Origin: Salipiger mucosus DSM 16094
Lineage (GTDB): Bacteria; Pseudomonadota; Alphaproteobacteria; Rhodobacterales; Rhodobacteraceae
DNA: 64,000 nucleotides
Assembly (NCBI RefSeq): GCF_000442255.1
Contig: NZ_KE557273.1
Span: forward strand, 392,713-456,712
Direction: 5' to 3'
Shown: positions 17,530-26,199 of the stretch, piece by piece
How the letters are laid out: each line of letters begins with the position of its first letter
How positions within the stretch are numbered: position 1 is the first letter of the stretch
The notes under the pieces: generated by a model
Database searches by the model: none
What the model was told of the DNA's origin: nothing
The model's input: the letters and a program-made list of their open reading frames with translations, nothing else
Made by a program: the position numbers and the translations under genes

Positions 17530-18797
17530 GAGTCCTCCGCTGCCTTGTCCAGGTTTCCACCGGCGCGGTCGATGCGCCGGATCATGTCGAGAAGCACGTC
17601 GCCCCCGGCCACCAGGTCCTCGGGCGAGGTGTATTCGTCGTTGCGGTGGATCACCCCGCCGACCGAGGGCACGGCGACCACGATGGCCGGCAACACCGCG
17701 TTGACGGCCACCGCGTCGTGCCCGCCGATGGTGTCGATGCGCATCTTCGGGTAGCCGAAATCGTCGGCCGCGCGCTCGGCCAGCGCCACCAGCCGCGCGT
17801 CGAAGCGCCCCGCCGGGCGCCGATCGACCGAGACGATCTCGGCCTCGACGGCGGCCTTCTCGGCCAGCCCCGGCAGCGCGGCGCGCAGCTCGGCCTCGGA
17901 CCATTCCAGCATCGCCGGTTCCGGCGCGCGCAGCTCGCAGAACAGCACCGCCTTGCCGGGCACGATGTTGGGCGAATTGGGCGAAACGTCGAGCCGCGCC
18001 ACCGAGGTGTAGAGCGTGTCGCTGGCCGTATCGGCCAGCTCGCGCACCTTGGCGACGATGTAGGCCGCGCCCAGCACCGCGTCGCGACGGTCTTCCATCG
18101 GGGTGGGGCCGGTGTGGTTCTGCTCGCCCGTGACCTCGATGCGGACCTTGAGCGCGCCCCAGTGGCGGATGAAGGGCGCGATGCGTGCGCCCGCCGCCTC
18201 CATCTTGCTGTCGCCCTCGATGTGGATCTCGAGGTAGAGGTCCGGCTGCGGCGCCGGGTCGCTGCCCATGTAGCCGATGCGCTCCAGCTCCGCGCCCACG
18301 CTCAGGCCGTCGCGATCGGTCCGCGCCAGCGCGAAGTCGCGCGTCAGCCCCCCGGCATAGACCGACGAGCCCAGCAGCGAGGGCTGGAACCGAGCGCCTT
18401 CCTCGTTCATCCAGTCCACGATGACGTAGTTGCAGGCCGGCGCCTCGGCCTCGCGGCGCCACGACTCGACGGCGGCCAGCGCCGCGACGACGCCGTAGGC
18501 CCCGTCGAAGCGCCCGCCGCGCGGCTGGCTGTCGAGGTGCGAGCCCACCATGACCAGCGGCGCCCCGGGCCCGGCAAGCTCGAGCCGGCCGAAGAGGTTG
18601 CCGATGTCGTCCACCAGCACCTCGTAGCCGCGCGCGCGCAACTCGCCGCAGAACCAGTCGCGGGCGGCCTTGTGCGCGTCGGTCAGCACCGGGCGGTCGA
18701 CGCCGCCGTCGCCGGTGCTGCCGAACTCGGACACCTTGTCCATCAGCTGTTGCAGCAGGCCGGCGTCGATGCCGGCGCGGTCGAGCGTGTCACTCAT
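17526..18797 (-). CDS. M20 Zn-dependent amidohydrolase (allantoate / N-carbamoyl-amino-acid hydrolase type)
   Basis: 423-residue binuclear-zinc hydrolase of the AmaB / beta-ureidopropionase / allantoate amidohydrolase subgroup. Metal and active-site motifs are intact: VGSHLDSQPRGGRFDGAYG (His and bridging Asp), MNEEGARF (catalytic Glu), LYLEIHIEGD, GEQNHTGPTPM (dimer-domain His) and a late HRNDEYTS. The family cleaves C-N bonds in carbamoyl or amide substrates. Its place between an oligopeptide-type importer and EutBC suggests that it releases the amine used downstream; the exact substrate cannot be read from sequence. Overlaps both neighbours. Confidence 0.85.
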   Translation of the reverse strand: MSDTLDRAGIDAGLLQQLMDKVSEFGSTGDGGVDRPVLTDAHKAARDWFCGELRARGYEVLVDDIGNLFGRLELAGPGAPLVMVGSHLDSQPRGGRFDGAYGVVAALAAVESWRREAEAPACNYVIVDWMNEEGARFQPSLLGSSVYAGGLTRDFALARTDRDGLSVGAELERIGYMGSDPAPQPDLYLEIHIEGDSKMEAAGARIAPFIRHWGALKVRIEVTGEQNHTGPTPMEDRRDAVLGAAYIVAKVRELADTASDTLYTSVARLDVSPNSPNIVPGKAVLFCELRAPEPAMLEWSEAELRAALPGLAEKAAVEAEIVSVDRRPAGRFDARLVALAERAADDFGYPKMRIDTIGGHDAVAVNAVLPAIVVAVPSVGGVIHRNDEYTSPEDLVAGGDVLLDMIRRIDRAGGNLDKAAEDS

Positions 18798-20619
18798 CCC
18801 GGTCCTCCTCGGGGGTCTCGTCGTTCAGGAAGCAGGCGGCCAGCGCCTGGCCGCCGCGGCTGCGCAGCGCGGGGTTCTCGCGCCGGCAGCGGTCGAAGGC
18901 ATGCGGGCAGCGCCCGGCAAAGGCGCAGCCCGGCGGCAGGTCGATGGGCGAGGGCGGCTCGCCCTCGAGCAGGCAGTCCTCGGGGCGGTAACGGCGCTCC
19001 TCCAGCGTCGGCGCCGCCGAGAGCAGCGCGCGGCTGTAGGGATGGCCGGGGTCGAAGAACAGGCGCTCGTTCGGGGCCACCTCGACGGTCTCGCCGAGGT
19101 ACATCACCGCGATGCGTGAGCAGACCCGCCGCACCATCGTCAGATCGTGCGAGATGAAGATGTAGGTGAAGCCGTGCTGCGCTTGCAGCCGCTCGAAGAG
19201 ATCCAGCAGCTTGCCCTGTTCGGTCTGGTCGAGCGCCGAGAGCGTCTCGTCCATGATCAGCAGCCGCGGCTCGAGCACCATGGCGCGGGCGACGTTCAGC
19301 CGCTGGCGCTGCCCGGCCGAGAGGCCCGTGGGCAGGCTGTCGTAGAGGCTGTCGGCCAGCCCGACCTCGCTCAATGCCGCGCGGGCGCGCTCGCGTCGCT
19401 TGGCGCGGCTGCCCAGACGGTGGATCTTGAGCGGCTCCTCCACGATGGAGCCGATCGAGGATTGCGGCGGCAGCGAGCCGTAGGGATCCTGAAGCACCAG
19501 CTGGAACCGCCGCCGAAGCTCGCGCAGGCGGCGGGGCGAGGCCTCGCCCACGTTCTCGTTCTCGAAGAAGATCGAGCCGGCGTCCGGCCGCTCGAGCCCG
19601 GTCAGCAGCCGCATCAGCGAGGACTTGCCGCAGCCCGACTCGCCCACGATGCCGAAGTTGTCGCCGGGAAAGACGTCGAACTCGACGTTGCGGACCGCCT
19701 GCACCAGCGCCTTGCCGCTCTTGCCGCGCGTCTCGTAGTGCTTGGCCACGCCGCGCACCGACATGATCGCCGCCTGCTCGCGGTCCTGGCGGGTGTCCCG
19801 CCCCTCCGGGCCGCCTTCCCAGAGCGTCGGAAGCTCCTCGATCAGCCCGCGCGTGTAGCCGTGCCCGGGCTGGACCACCAGCGCATTGGGCGTCTGCCGC
19901 TCGACCACGCGGCCGGCGTGCAGCACCATGACCTCGTCCGCCGCGTCGCAGGCCACCGGCAGCGACGAGCAGATGAACAGCACCGCGGTCGAGAAATTCT
20001 CGTTCAGCTCGCGCATGAGCTTGAGGATCTGCGCCGCGACCGTCACGTCGAGCGGCTGGGTGATGTTGTCGGCGATCAGCAGCGCGGGGTCCGAGATCAG
20101 CGCGTCGACGATCATCGCCCGCTGCATCATGCCGCCCGAATACTGGAACGGATACTCGTGGAAGCGCCGCTCGGCCGAGGGGATCTTGACGGCCTCGAGC
20201 AGCCGCACCGCCTTCTCGCGCGCCTGCGCCGCCGGGATGTCGGGCCGCACCGCGCGCAGCTTCTCGACCAGCTGGGCGCCGACGGTCATCGTCGGGTCGA
20301 GCGCGCCCGCCGGGTTGCCGCCGACGTAGGCGATCTCGCGCCCGGCAAGGCTGCGGGCATGGGCGGGGTCCGAGACAAGGTCGCGCCCCTCGAAGAGCAC
20401 CTCGCCGCCGGTGATGTGCAACGGGGCCGAGAGCCAGCTTGCCAGCGCACGCGCCAGAACCGTCTTGCCCGAGCCGCTCTCGCCGATGACCGACAGGATC
20501 TGCCGCGGCTTCAGCTCGAAGCTGATCCGGTCGAGCACCACGCGCCCGCCCTCGGCGGCGACCGTCAGGTCGCGCACCGAAAGCAGCGCCTCGCGGGTGG
20601 TTGCCGTGTCGAGCGCCAT
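18790..20619 (-). CDS. Fused double ABC ATPase of a peptide-type importer (first NBD degenerate)
   Basis: 609 residues containing two DppD/DppF-like nucleotide-binding domains. NBD1 has Walker A GESGSGKT (46-53) and signature YSGGMMQ, but its Q-loop reads GGNP, Walker B ends ADN (184-185, catalytic Glu replaced by Asn) and the H-switch reads CSSL (217-220) instead of THDL. NBD2 (about 285-560) is complete: GESGCGKSS, LQDPYGS, LSAGQRQRLN, MDETLSALD, SHDL. A C-terminal Cys cluster (PPGCAFAGRCPHAFDRC) is usual for OppD/F. It would power import through the two adjacent permeases and bind the inner face of the membrane. Only NBD2 is expected to hydrolyse ATP well. Confidence 0.9.
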   Translation of the reverse strand: MALDTATTREALLSVRDLTVAAEGGRVVLDRISFELKPRQILSVIGESGSGKTVLARALASWLSAPLHITGGEVLFEGRDLVSDPAHARSLAGREIAYVGGNPAGALDPTMTVGAQLVEKLRAVRPDIPAAQAREKAVRLLEAVKIPSAERRFHEYPFQYSGGMMQRAMIVDALISDPALLIADNITQPLDVTVAAQILKLMRELNENFSTAVLFICSSLPVACDAADEVMVLHAGRVVERQTPNALVVQPGHGYTRGLIEELPTLWEGGPEGRDTRQDREQAAIMSVRGVAKHYETRGKSGKALVQAVRNVEFDVFPGDNFGIVGESGCGKSSLMRLLTGLERPDAGSIFFENENVGEASPRRLRELRRRFQLVLQDPYGSLPPQSSIGSIVEEPLKIHRLGSRAKRRERARAALSEVGLADSLYDSLPTGLSAGQRQRLNVARAMVLEPRLLIMDETLSALDQTEQGKLLDLFERLQAQHGFTYIFISHDLTMVRRVCSRIAVMYLGETVEVAPNERLFFDPGHPYSRALLSAAPTLEERRYRPEDCLLEGEPPSPIDLPPGCAFAGRCPHAFDRCRRENPALRSRGGQALAACFLNDETPEEDRDE

Positions 20620-20620
20620 G

Positions 20621-21532
20621 TCAGGCCCCTCCGTAGATCTTGTTGCGCGACCGCTCGAGCGCGGCGCCCATGAGGTTGATCGAGGTCAGCGTGAGCACCA
20701 GGAAGACGCCGGGCATGGTGGCGATCCACCAGGCGTTCATCAGGTACTTGCGCCCGTCCGCGATGATGTTGCCGAAGGTGGGGGTGGGCGGCTGCACGCC
20801 GAGACCCAGAAAGCCCAGCACCGACTCGAAGATCATCATCCGCGCGATATCCAGCACGGCGACGAAGGCGATGGGCGGCAGCACCAGCGGCAGGATCAGG
20901 GTGAACATGATCCGCCAGTCGTTGGCCCCCAGCACCATGGCGCCGCGCACGAACTCCTTCTTGCGCTCCGACATCACGGTCGAGCGCATGACCCGCGCGT
21001 AGACCGGCCAGCCCGCCAGCCCCAGAACCAGGATGATCGAGGGGATCGTCGGCCGCGACACGCCCAGGATGGTGATCGCGAGAATGATCATCGGGATCGA
21101 CAGCTGCGCGTCGGTGAGCCGCATCAGCACCGTGTCGATCCGCCCGCCGAAGTAGCCCGAGAACAGTCCGATCATGGCGCCCACGGCCAGCATCAGCACC
21201 GTCGTCGCGATCCCGATCAGCAGCGAATAGCGCAGCCCGACCAGCGAACGGGCCAGCATGTCGCGCCCCAGCTGGTCGGTGCCCAGCGGGTGCGCCCAGC
21301 TCCAGCCCTCGCCCATGAAGACCGGCGGCGACAGCTTGGCGCGGATGTTCATCTTGGTCGGGTCGATCTCGGACAGCCACGGGTAGAGCAGCGCCGCCGC
21401 GACCAGCACCGTGAACACGGCCAGTCCGATGCGGAACTCGATGGAGGAAAAGGCCTCGGACCAGATCCGGGCCGAGATCTTGCGGCCCTTGCGGCGGGGC
21501 AGGGCCTCGGGGGCGATGTCGATGGAGCTCAT
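20621..21532 (-). CDS. ABC importer permease (DppC/OppC type)
   Basis: 303-residue inner-membrane permease with an N-terminal cytosolic segment, a first membrane helix (about 32-52), a periplasmic loop containing HPLGTDQLGRDMLARSL, which is highly characteristic of DppC/OppC, and five further helices. The EAA-type loop ERKKEFVRGAMVLGANDWRIM contacts the ATPase. Start ATG 21532 overlaps the stop of the upstream permease; the longer open frame to 22573 runs through that gene and was rejected. Confidence 0.9.
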   Translation of the reverse strand: MSSIDIAPEALPRRKGRKISARIWSEAFSSIEFRIGLAVFTVLVAAALLYPWLSEIDPTKMNIRAKLSPPVFMGEGWSWAHPLGTDQLGRDMLARSLVGLRYSLLIGIATTVLMLAVGAMIGLFSGYFGGRIDTVLMRLTDAQLSIPMIILAITILGVSRPTIPSIILVLGLAGWPVYARVMRSTVMSERKKEFVRGAMVLGANDWRIMFTLILPLVLPPIAFVAVLDIARMMIFESVLGFLGLGVQPPTPTFGNIIADGRKYLMNAWWIATMPGVFLVLTLTSINLMGAALERSRNKIYGGA

Positions 21533-22512
21533 CAGTAATCCAGCCTCGGGTCGATGGCCGTCGCGCAGAGGTCGACGACGATGTTGATCAGGACGAAGGC
21601 GGCGGCGGTGACGATGGCGATGCCCTGGATCAGCGGGAAGTCGCGCTGCATCACGGCGTTGATGGTCAGAAGGCCGAGCCCGGGGTAGTCGAAGATGAAT
21701 TCGATCACGAGCACGCCGCCCAGCAGCATCGAAAACTGCACGCCCAGCAGGTTCAGCAGCGGCACCGATGAATTCTTGATCGCGTGGCGAAAGACGATCT
21801 GGTTGCGCGTCAGCCCGCGCACCGCGGCGATGTCGATGAAGCTCTGCCCCATGACGCCCGCGACCGAGACGGTCAGCGTGCGGATAATGAAGGGCGCGAT
21901 CTCGATGGCCAGCACGAAGGCGGGCAGGATCGTGTAGGCGAAGCCCTCGTAGCCGATGGCCGGCACCAGCTCGAGGTGCACCGAGAGCAGCAGCGCCAGA
22001 ACGATCCCCAGCCAGAAGTTGGGCAGGCTCACGAAGAGCGACGACAGGTAGAGCGCGATCCGGTCGGGCAGGCGTCCGGGCCTCAGCCCGCCCCAGACCC
22101 CGATGGGCACCGCGATCACCAGCGCGAAGGCCATGGCCAGCAGCGCCAGCTGCAGCGTCATGGGCGCGGTCTGCGCGATCAGGTCCCAGACCTCGGCGCG
22201 CTCGCCCCGCGTGCTGTCGTCGAAGCTGGCCCCGCCCACGGCGGCGCCGTTCGCCGGCCGCACGAAGCTCTGGCCCAGGTCGCCCTGCACCACGCCCGCG
22301 ACGTATCGGCCGAACTGCTGGTAGATCGGGTCGCGCAGGCCCATGTCCTCGGCGATCTGCTCGATCAGCGCCTCGGGCGCCATGCCGCCGGCCATGAGCC
22401 GCACCGGGTCGCCGGGCACGACGCGCAGCAGGGTGAAGATCAGCGCCGAGACCAGGAAGACGATGACGGCCCCCTGCAGCAGCCGGCGGGCCAGGAATCT
22501 GACGATGAACAT
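21532..22512 (-). CDS. ABC importer permease (DppB/OppB type)
   Basis: 326-residue permease starting MFIVRFLARRLLQGAVIVFLVSALIF, with the PGDPVRLM motif of DppB-type proteins near residue 34 and an EAA loop around FIDIAAVRGLTRNQIVFRHA. About six membrane helices. It pairs with the DppC-type partner, four bases overlapping. The substrate class (peptides, nickel, opines, glutathione, amides) cannot be decided from the permease; the operon suggests an amide-bearing amino-alcohol compound. Confidence 0.9.
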   Translation of the reverse strand: MFIVRFLARRLLQGAVIVFLVSALIFTLLRVVPGDPVRLMAGGMAPEALIEQIAEDMGLRDPIYQQFGRYVAGVVQGDLGQSFVRPANGAAVGGASFDDSTRGERAEVWDLIAQTAPMTLQLALLAMAFALVIAVPIGVWGGLRPGRLPDRIALYLSSLFVSLPNFWLGIVLALLLSVHLELVPAIGYEGFAYTILPAFVLAIEIAPFIIRTLTVSVAGVMGQSFIDIAAVRGLTRNQIVFRHAIKNSSVPLLNLLGVQFSMLLGGVLVIEFIFDYPGLGLLTINAVMQRDFPLIQGIAIVTAAAFVLINIVVDLCATAIDPRLDY

Positions 22513-22579
22513 CGACGTCTCCGTTCGGTGTCAGGGAAGGTCGCAGGCGGGGCCCGGTCCGGGGCCCCGCCATGATCGC

Positions 22580-24154
22580 TCAGCCGATGGTGGCCTCGGA
22601 GGCGTCGGTCGAGCCGTCGGGATAGATGAACATCCCGTCGAGATCGGCGCGCATGCCGTGGATCATCACCGAGGTGAACAGGCTCAGCGCCGGGACCTTG
22701 TCGGCCAGCATGGGCATGAGGTTCGTCTGCAGCGATTCCTCGCGCGCCTCGAGCGTCTCGGCGTTCCGCTCGGCGTCGAGCGCGGCGTCGATCTCGGGGT
22801 CCTCGATGCCGCAGATCCGCTTCGAGCCCGAGTGGAAGTGCGTGCGCAGCACGAGGTCGGGCTCGGGCGAGCCGGTCGACCAGCCGCAGTCGACCATGTG
22901 GCCGGGGCCGCCGCCCGGACGGTCATACAGCCGCTCGTTCCAGGCCGCGACCTCCATCACGTTCAGCGTGACCGGGAAGCCCTGCTCCTGCAGCAGCGCG
23001 GTGATGACCTCGCCGTATTCCTTGGTCTTGGGATAGAAGCCGGTCGAGGTGATGTATTCCAGCTCGGGCAGGCCCTCGCCGCCGGGGAAGCCCGCCTCGG
23101 CCAGCAGGCGCTGGCATTCCTCGGGGTCGTACTCGGGGTAGTTCTCGAGGTCGGTGTAGCCGAACTTGATCGGCGAGACGAAGTTGGACGAGAACTCGCC
23201 GGCCGAGCCCATGATCTGCATGATCAGGTCGCGGTCGATGGCGTGGCAGGCCGCCTTGCGCACCAGCGGGTTGTCGAAGGGCGGCTTCGAGCAGCGGAAC
23301 CACAGGTACTTGTTCTCGACGGAGACGAGCCGCGACAGCTTGATGTCGTCCTCGCCTTCCAGCGTCTCGACCTGCTCGGGCTCGAGCCGCTCGATCACGT
23401 CCGCCTGGCCGTTCATCAGCGACAGCATCCGCGTGGTGGCATCGCCCACGAAGGAGAAGGTCACGCCGGGCACGGTGGGCGTGCCCTTGAAGTAGTCCTC
23501 GTAGGCCTCCATCACGGTGTCGTTGCCGTCCTGCTCGACGAAGCGGAAGGGCCCGGTGCCGTTCAGCCGGGTCGAGAGCACGCCGTTCGGCCCCTCGGCG
23601 ATGTCCGTGGCCGACATCATCGGCAGGTAGGCGGCCAGGAAGATGAACAGGTGCGCGCCGTAGCCGCCCTTCGAGGTGTCCACGATCACCGTGTAGTCGT
23701 CCGGCGTGGTGACCTCGAAGGTCTCGTTCGAGCCGGGATACCACTGCGCCGGACGGTCGGGCAGCGAGCCGTATTCGAATGTCGCCTTCACGTCCTCGGC
23801 CTTGAAGGGCTTGCCGTCGTGGAAGGTCACGTCGTCGCGCAGCTTGATCTCGAGCCGGTAGGGGTCGAGCTGCGTGATCTCGGTCGCCAGCTCCATGTTC
23901 ATCGCGCCCGGGTCGTCGGGGCGCATGGGCGCGCGGGCCAGGAAGCCCATGACGAAGCCCTCGATGGTCTTCTGCGACAGCGTGGTATGCGCGGTCGGGT
24001 CCCAGTTGCCGGTGATGTTCTCGGCCGACAGGAACATCAGCGGGCGCGAGCCCTGCGCGCGGGCGGAACTGATGAAGAAGTCGGGGTTGATCTGCGGTGC
24101 GGCCACGGCGGCGCCCGCCATCATGCCGTAGCGAAGGAAATTCCGTCTGTCCAT
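22580..24154 (-). CDS. ABC importer substrate-binding protein (SBP_bac_5 family)
   Basis: 524-residue periplasmic binding protein with a Tat-type signal (MDRRNFLRYGMMAG...) cleaved near SSARAQG. Family 5 features: DPTAHTTLSQKTIEGF near the start, LRDDVTFHDGKPFKAEDVKATFEYG (the conserved FHdGxPftAeDV block, about 115-135) and a long C-terminal lobe. Such proteins bind peptides, opines and other amides. It leads the transporter genes, 67 bases before the first permease, and probably sets ligand specificity for the whole operon. The long Tat leader suggests folding before export. Confidence 0.88.
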   Translation of the reverse strand: MDRRNFLRYGMMAGAAVAAPQINPDFFISSARAQGSRPLMFLSAENITGNWDPTAHTTLSQKTIEGFVMGFLARAPMRPDDPGAMNMELATEITQLDPYRLEIKLRDDVTFHDGKPFKAEDVKATFEYGSLPDRPAQWYPGSNETFEVTTPDDYTVIVDTSKGGYGAHLFIFLAAYLPMMSATDIAEGPNGVLSTRLNGTGPFRFVEQDGNDTVMEAYEDYFKGTPTVPGVTFSFVGDATTRMLSLMNGQADVIERLEPEQVETLEGEDDIKLSRLVSVENKYLWFRCSKPPFDNPLVRKAACHAIDRDLIMQIMGSAGEFSSNFVSPIKFGYTDLENYPEYDPEECQRLLAEAGFPGGEGLPELEYITSTGFYPKTKEYGEVITALLQEQGFPVTLNVMEVAAWNERLYDRPGGGPGHMVDCGWSTGSPEPDLVLRTHFHSGSKRICGIEDPEIDAALDAERNAETLEAREESLQTNLMPMLADKVPALSLFTSVMIHGMRADLDGMFIYPDGSTDASEATIG

Positions 24155-24239
24155 GTCGTCACTCTCCTGTTGGTCGGTCTGTCGTTGTCTTTGTCTTCGT
24201 GGTTGTCCCGTCCCTGTCGGCCTGCCCGCCGGGGTGCGT

Positions 24240-25034
24240 TCAGGCCGCCTCGTCGGCGCGCAGCCGCGCCAGCTCGTCGAGCATCTGCGCGTGCAGCTCG
24301 GCCGTGGCCGAGGCCAGCACGTCGCCCCCCGACCCGGTGCCGAGCGGTTCGCCCTGCCAGTCGGTGATCACGCCGCCCGCGCCGCGGACGACCTGCACCA
24401 CCGGCAGGAAATCGTAGGGTTCCAGCCCGGTCTCGAGCACGAGGTCGCAGTGCCCCGAGGCCAGCAGCGCGTAGTTGTAGCAATCGCCGCCGTAGCGCAG
24501 CAGGCGGGTCTTGCCCCGCAGCATGTCGAAGACCGCGCGGCGCGGTCCCGCGAAGAGCATCGGGTCCGTGGTATAGGCATAGGCATCGGCCAGCGCCCGG
24601 CACGCGCTGGTCCGCACCGGCGCCCCGTTCAGCGTGGTCGGCGCCCCGGTGATGCCGCACCAGCGTTCGCCGGTCGCGGGCATGTCGATCTGCCCCAGGC
24701 AGGGCTCGCCCCGCTCCAGCAGCTCCATCAGCCCGCCGAACAGCGGATGCCCGGTGACAAAGCTCTTGGTGCCGTCGATGGGGTCGACCACCCAGACGTG
24801 ATCGCGGTCGAGGTTCTCGACCCCGTGCTCCTCGCCGAAGATGCCGTGGTCGGGATAGGCCGTGGCGATCTGCTCGCGCAGGAAGGTCTCGATGCCGCGG
24901 TCGACCACGGTGACCGGGCTGTCGTCGGCCTTGTGCTCGACGCTCAGCGGGCGTCGGAAATGATCGAGAGCGAGCTTTCCGGCCCCGTCCGCGGATCTGT
25001 TCGCGAAGTCGAGGGCCTCGGCGAGGTTGAGCAT
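24240..25034 (-). CDS. Inositol-monophosphatase-family phosphatase (HisN-like)
   Basis: Mg2+-dependent phosphatase, 264 residues from ATG 25034. Metal ligands are visible: GEEHG (about 70), WVVDPIDGTKSF (about 80-92) and GGDCYNYALLASG (about 195-207), the last being the HisN-type form. Family members dephosphorylate histidinol phosphate, inositol phosphate or similar small phosphates. It is the first gene of the operon, downstream of the DeoR intergenic region and 85 bases ahead of the binding protein. Next to two kinases it could counterbalance phosphorylation or serve histidine synthesis; the former is favoured by context only. Confidence 0.8.
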   Translation of the reverse strand: MLNLAEALDFANRSADGAGKLALDHFRRPLSVEHKADDSPVTVVDRGIETFLREQIATAYPDHGIFGEEHGVENLDRDHVWVVDPIDGTKSFVTGHPLFGGLMELLERGEPCLGQIDMPATGERWCGITGAPTTLNGAPVRTSACRALADAYAYTTDPMLFAGPRRAVFDMLRGKTRLLRYGGDCYNYALLASGHCDLVLETGLEPYDFLPVVQVVRGAGGVITDWQGEPLGTGSGGDVLASATAELHAQMLDELARLRADEAA

Positions 25035-25306
25035 GTGCGCCTCTGCGTTGGTCGTTGACTGGCCCGGCAAGGGCGCTTGTCTCGACTGTCAGGCTGAGGG
25101 AGCACAAATCCCAACATGAATCCAACCAGAAGCACACAAACGCACGAATTGCCGAATCTTTGGGCCGATTTTTCGACAATCTGGCGCTAATCTGCGCTCA
25201 TTTCGCACGCGTCCGGTCATAAATCCACATTTATCCAAGATTCGTGTGGAATTGCCTGTCCGGGCTGACTAGGTGTGGTCCGCAGGCGAAGGCAGGGGTA
25301 GCGTTT
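25035..25306. promoter_or_regulatory. Divergent control region between the eut-type operon and its DeoR regulator
   Basis: A 272-base gap, clearly richer in A+T than its surroundings from about 25090 to 25250. An inverted repeat TAAAT-ccac-ATTTA at 25220-25233 is a candidate operator, and related A/T blocks (AATCTTTGGGCCGATTTTT, about 25155-25175) lie between it and the operon. The position suits a promoter pair for the two diverging transcripts. A ribosome-binding site AGGGG precedes the deoR ATG. No confident -35/-10 pair can be assigned by eye. Confidence 0.45.
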
Positions 25307-26068
25307 ATGTGGTCGCACGAGCGTCAGTCCAAAATTCTCGAGCACCTCGGGCGCGACGGCAAGGTCCAGACGCATCGGCTGGCGGAGCTCTTCGAGGTCT
25401 CGCGCGAGACGATCCGCCGTGACCTCCTCGAGCTCGACCAGAAGGGCAGCCTCGTGCGGGTGCACGGCGGAGCGGTCCAGTCAGAGCGCGAGATCCTGCC
25501 CGAACCGGCCTTCTCCGACCGTCTCGTTGCCCATGCCGAGGTCAAGCGCGCCATCGGCCGCACGGCTGCCGCGCTGATCGAGCCGGGCGCGACGCTCCAC
25601 ATCGACGCGGGCACCACCACGCGGGCCTTCGCGCGCGAGCTGATCCAGCAGCATGACGACCTGCGGATCATCACCAACTCGATCGAGATCGCCCAGATGC
25701 TCGCCGTCGAGGACGGCTTCGAGGTGCTGCTCCTGGGCGGCAAGCCGCACGGCGATGTGCCCGCCACCTTCGGCGAGCTGACGCTCTCCGAGATCGACCG
25801 CTTTCTCGCGGACTACGCGGTCATCTCGCCGGTCGGCCTCAACGCCGCGCGCGGGGCGACCGACTACGAGCTGCACGAGGCCGAGGTTGCCCGCAAGATG
25901 ATCCGCTGCGCGCGCAGCTGCCTCATGCTGTGCCATGCGTCCAAGATCGGCGCCGAAAGCCGCGTCGCGGTCTGCCGCACCGAGGAGATCGACCAGGTGG
26001 TCACCGACGCCGCCGCCGACCCGGAGTTCCGCCTGCCGAACGGCAGGGTTCACGTCGCTCGGGACTGA
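25307..26068 (+). CDS. DeoR-family transcriptional repressor
   Basis: 253 residues from ATG 25307, chosen over the upstream ATG at 25244 because it has a good AGGGG and matches family starts. N-terminal DeoR winged helix (about 5-60) with VSRETIRRDLLELDQKG and VRVHGGAV; the C-terminal DeoRC domain has DAGTTTRAFA and a late cysteine-rich segment. DeoR repressors usually respond to phosphorylated metabolites. It is divergent from an operon containing two kinases and a phosphatase, so a phosphorylated intermediate is a likely inducer (inference). Confidence 0.88.
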   Translation: MWSHERQSKILEHLGRDGKVQTHRLAELFEVSRETIRRDLLELDQKGSLVRVHGGAVQSEREILPEPAFSDRLVAHAEVKRAIGRTAAALIEPGATLHIDAGTTTRAFARELIQQHDDLRIITNSIEIAQMLAVEDGFEVLLLGGKPHGDVPATFGELTLSEIDRFLADYAVISPVGLNAARGATDYELHEAEVARKMIRCARSCLMLCHASKIGAESRVAVCRTEEIDQVVTDAAADPEFRLPNGRVHVARD

Positions 26069-26199
26069 TGGCGCGGCCACCTTGGCGTGCGCTCGGCCTC
26101 AGGGATGCGGACAGGATTGCCGCGCTCTACAGGCCTGCCGCGAAGGACGAAATGCCACCGCCTCCTGCGGTCGGTGCCAAGCCCGCAATCCGGGGTGTA

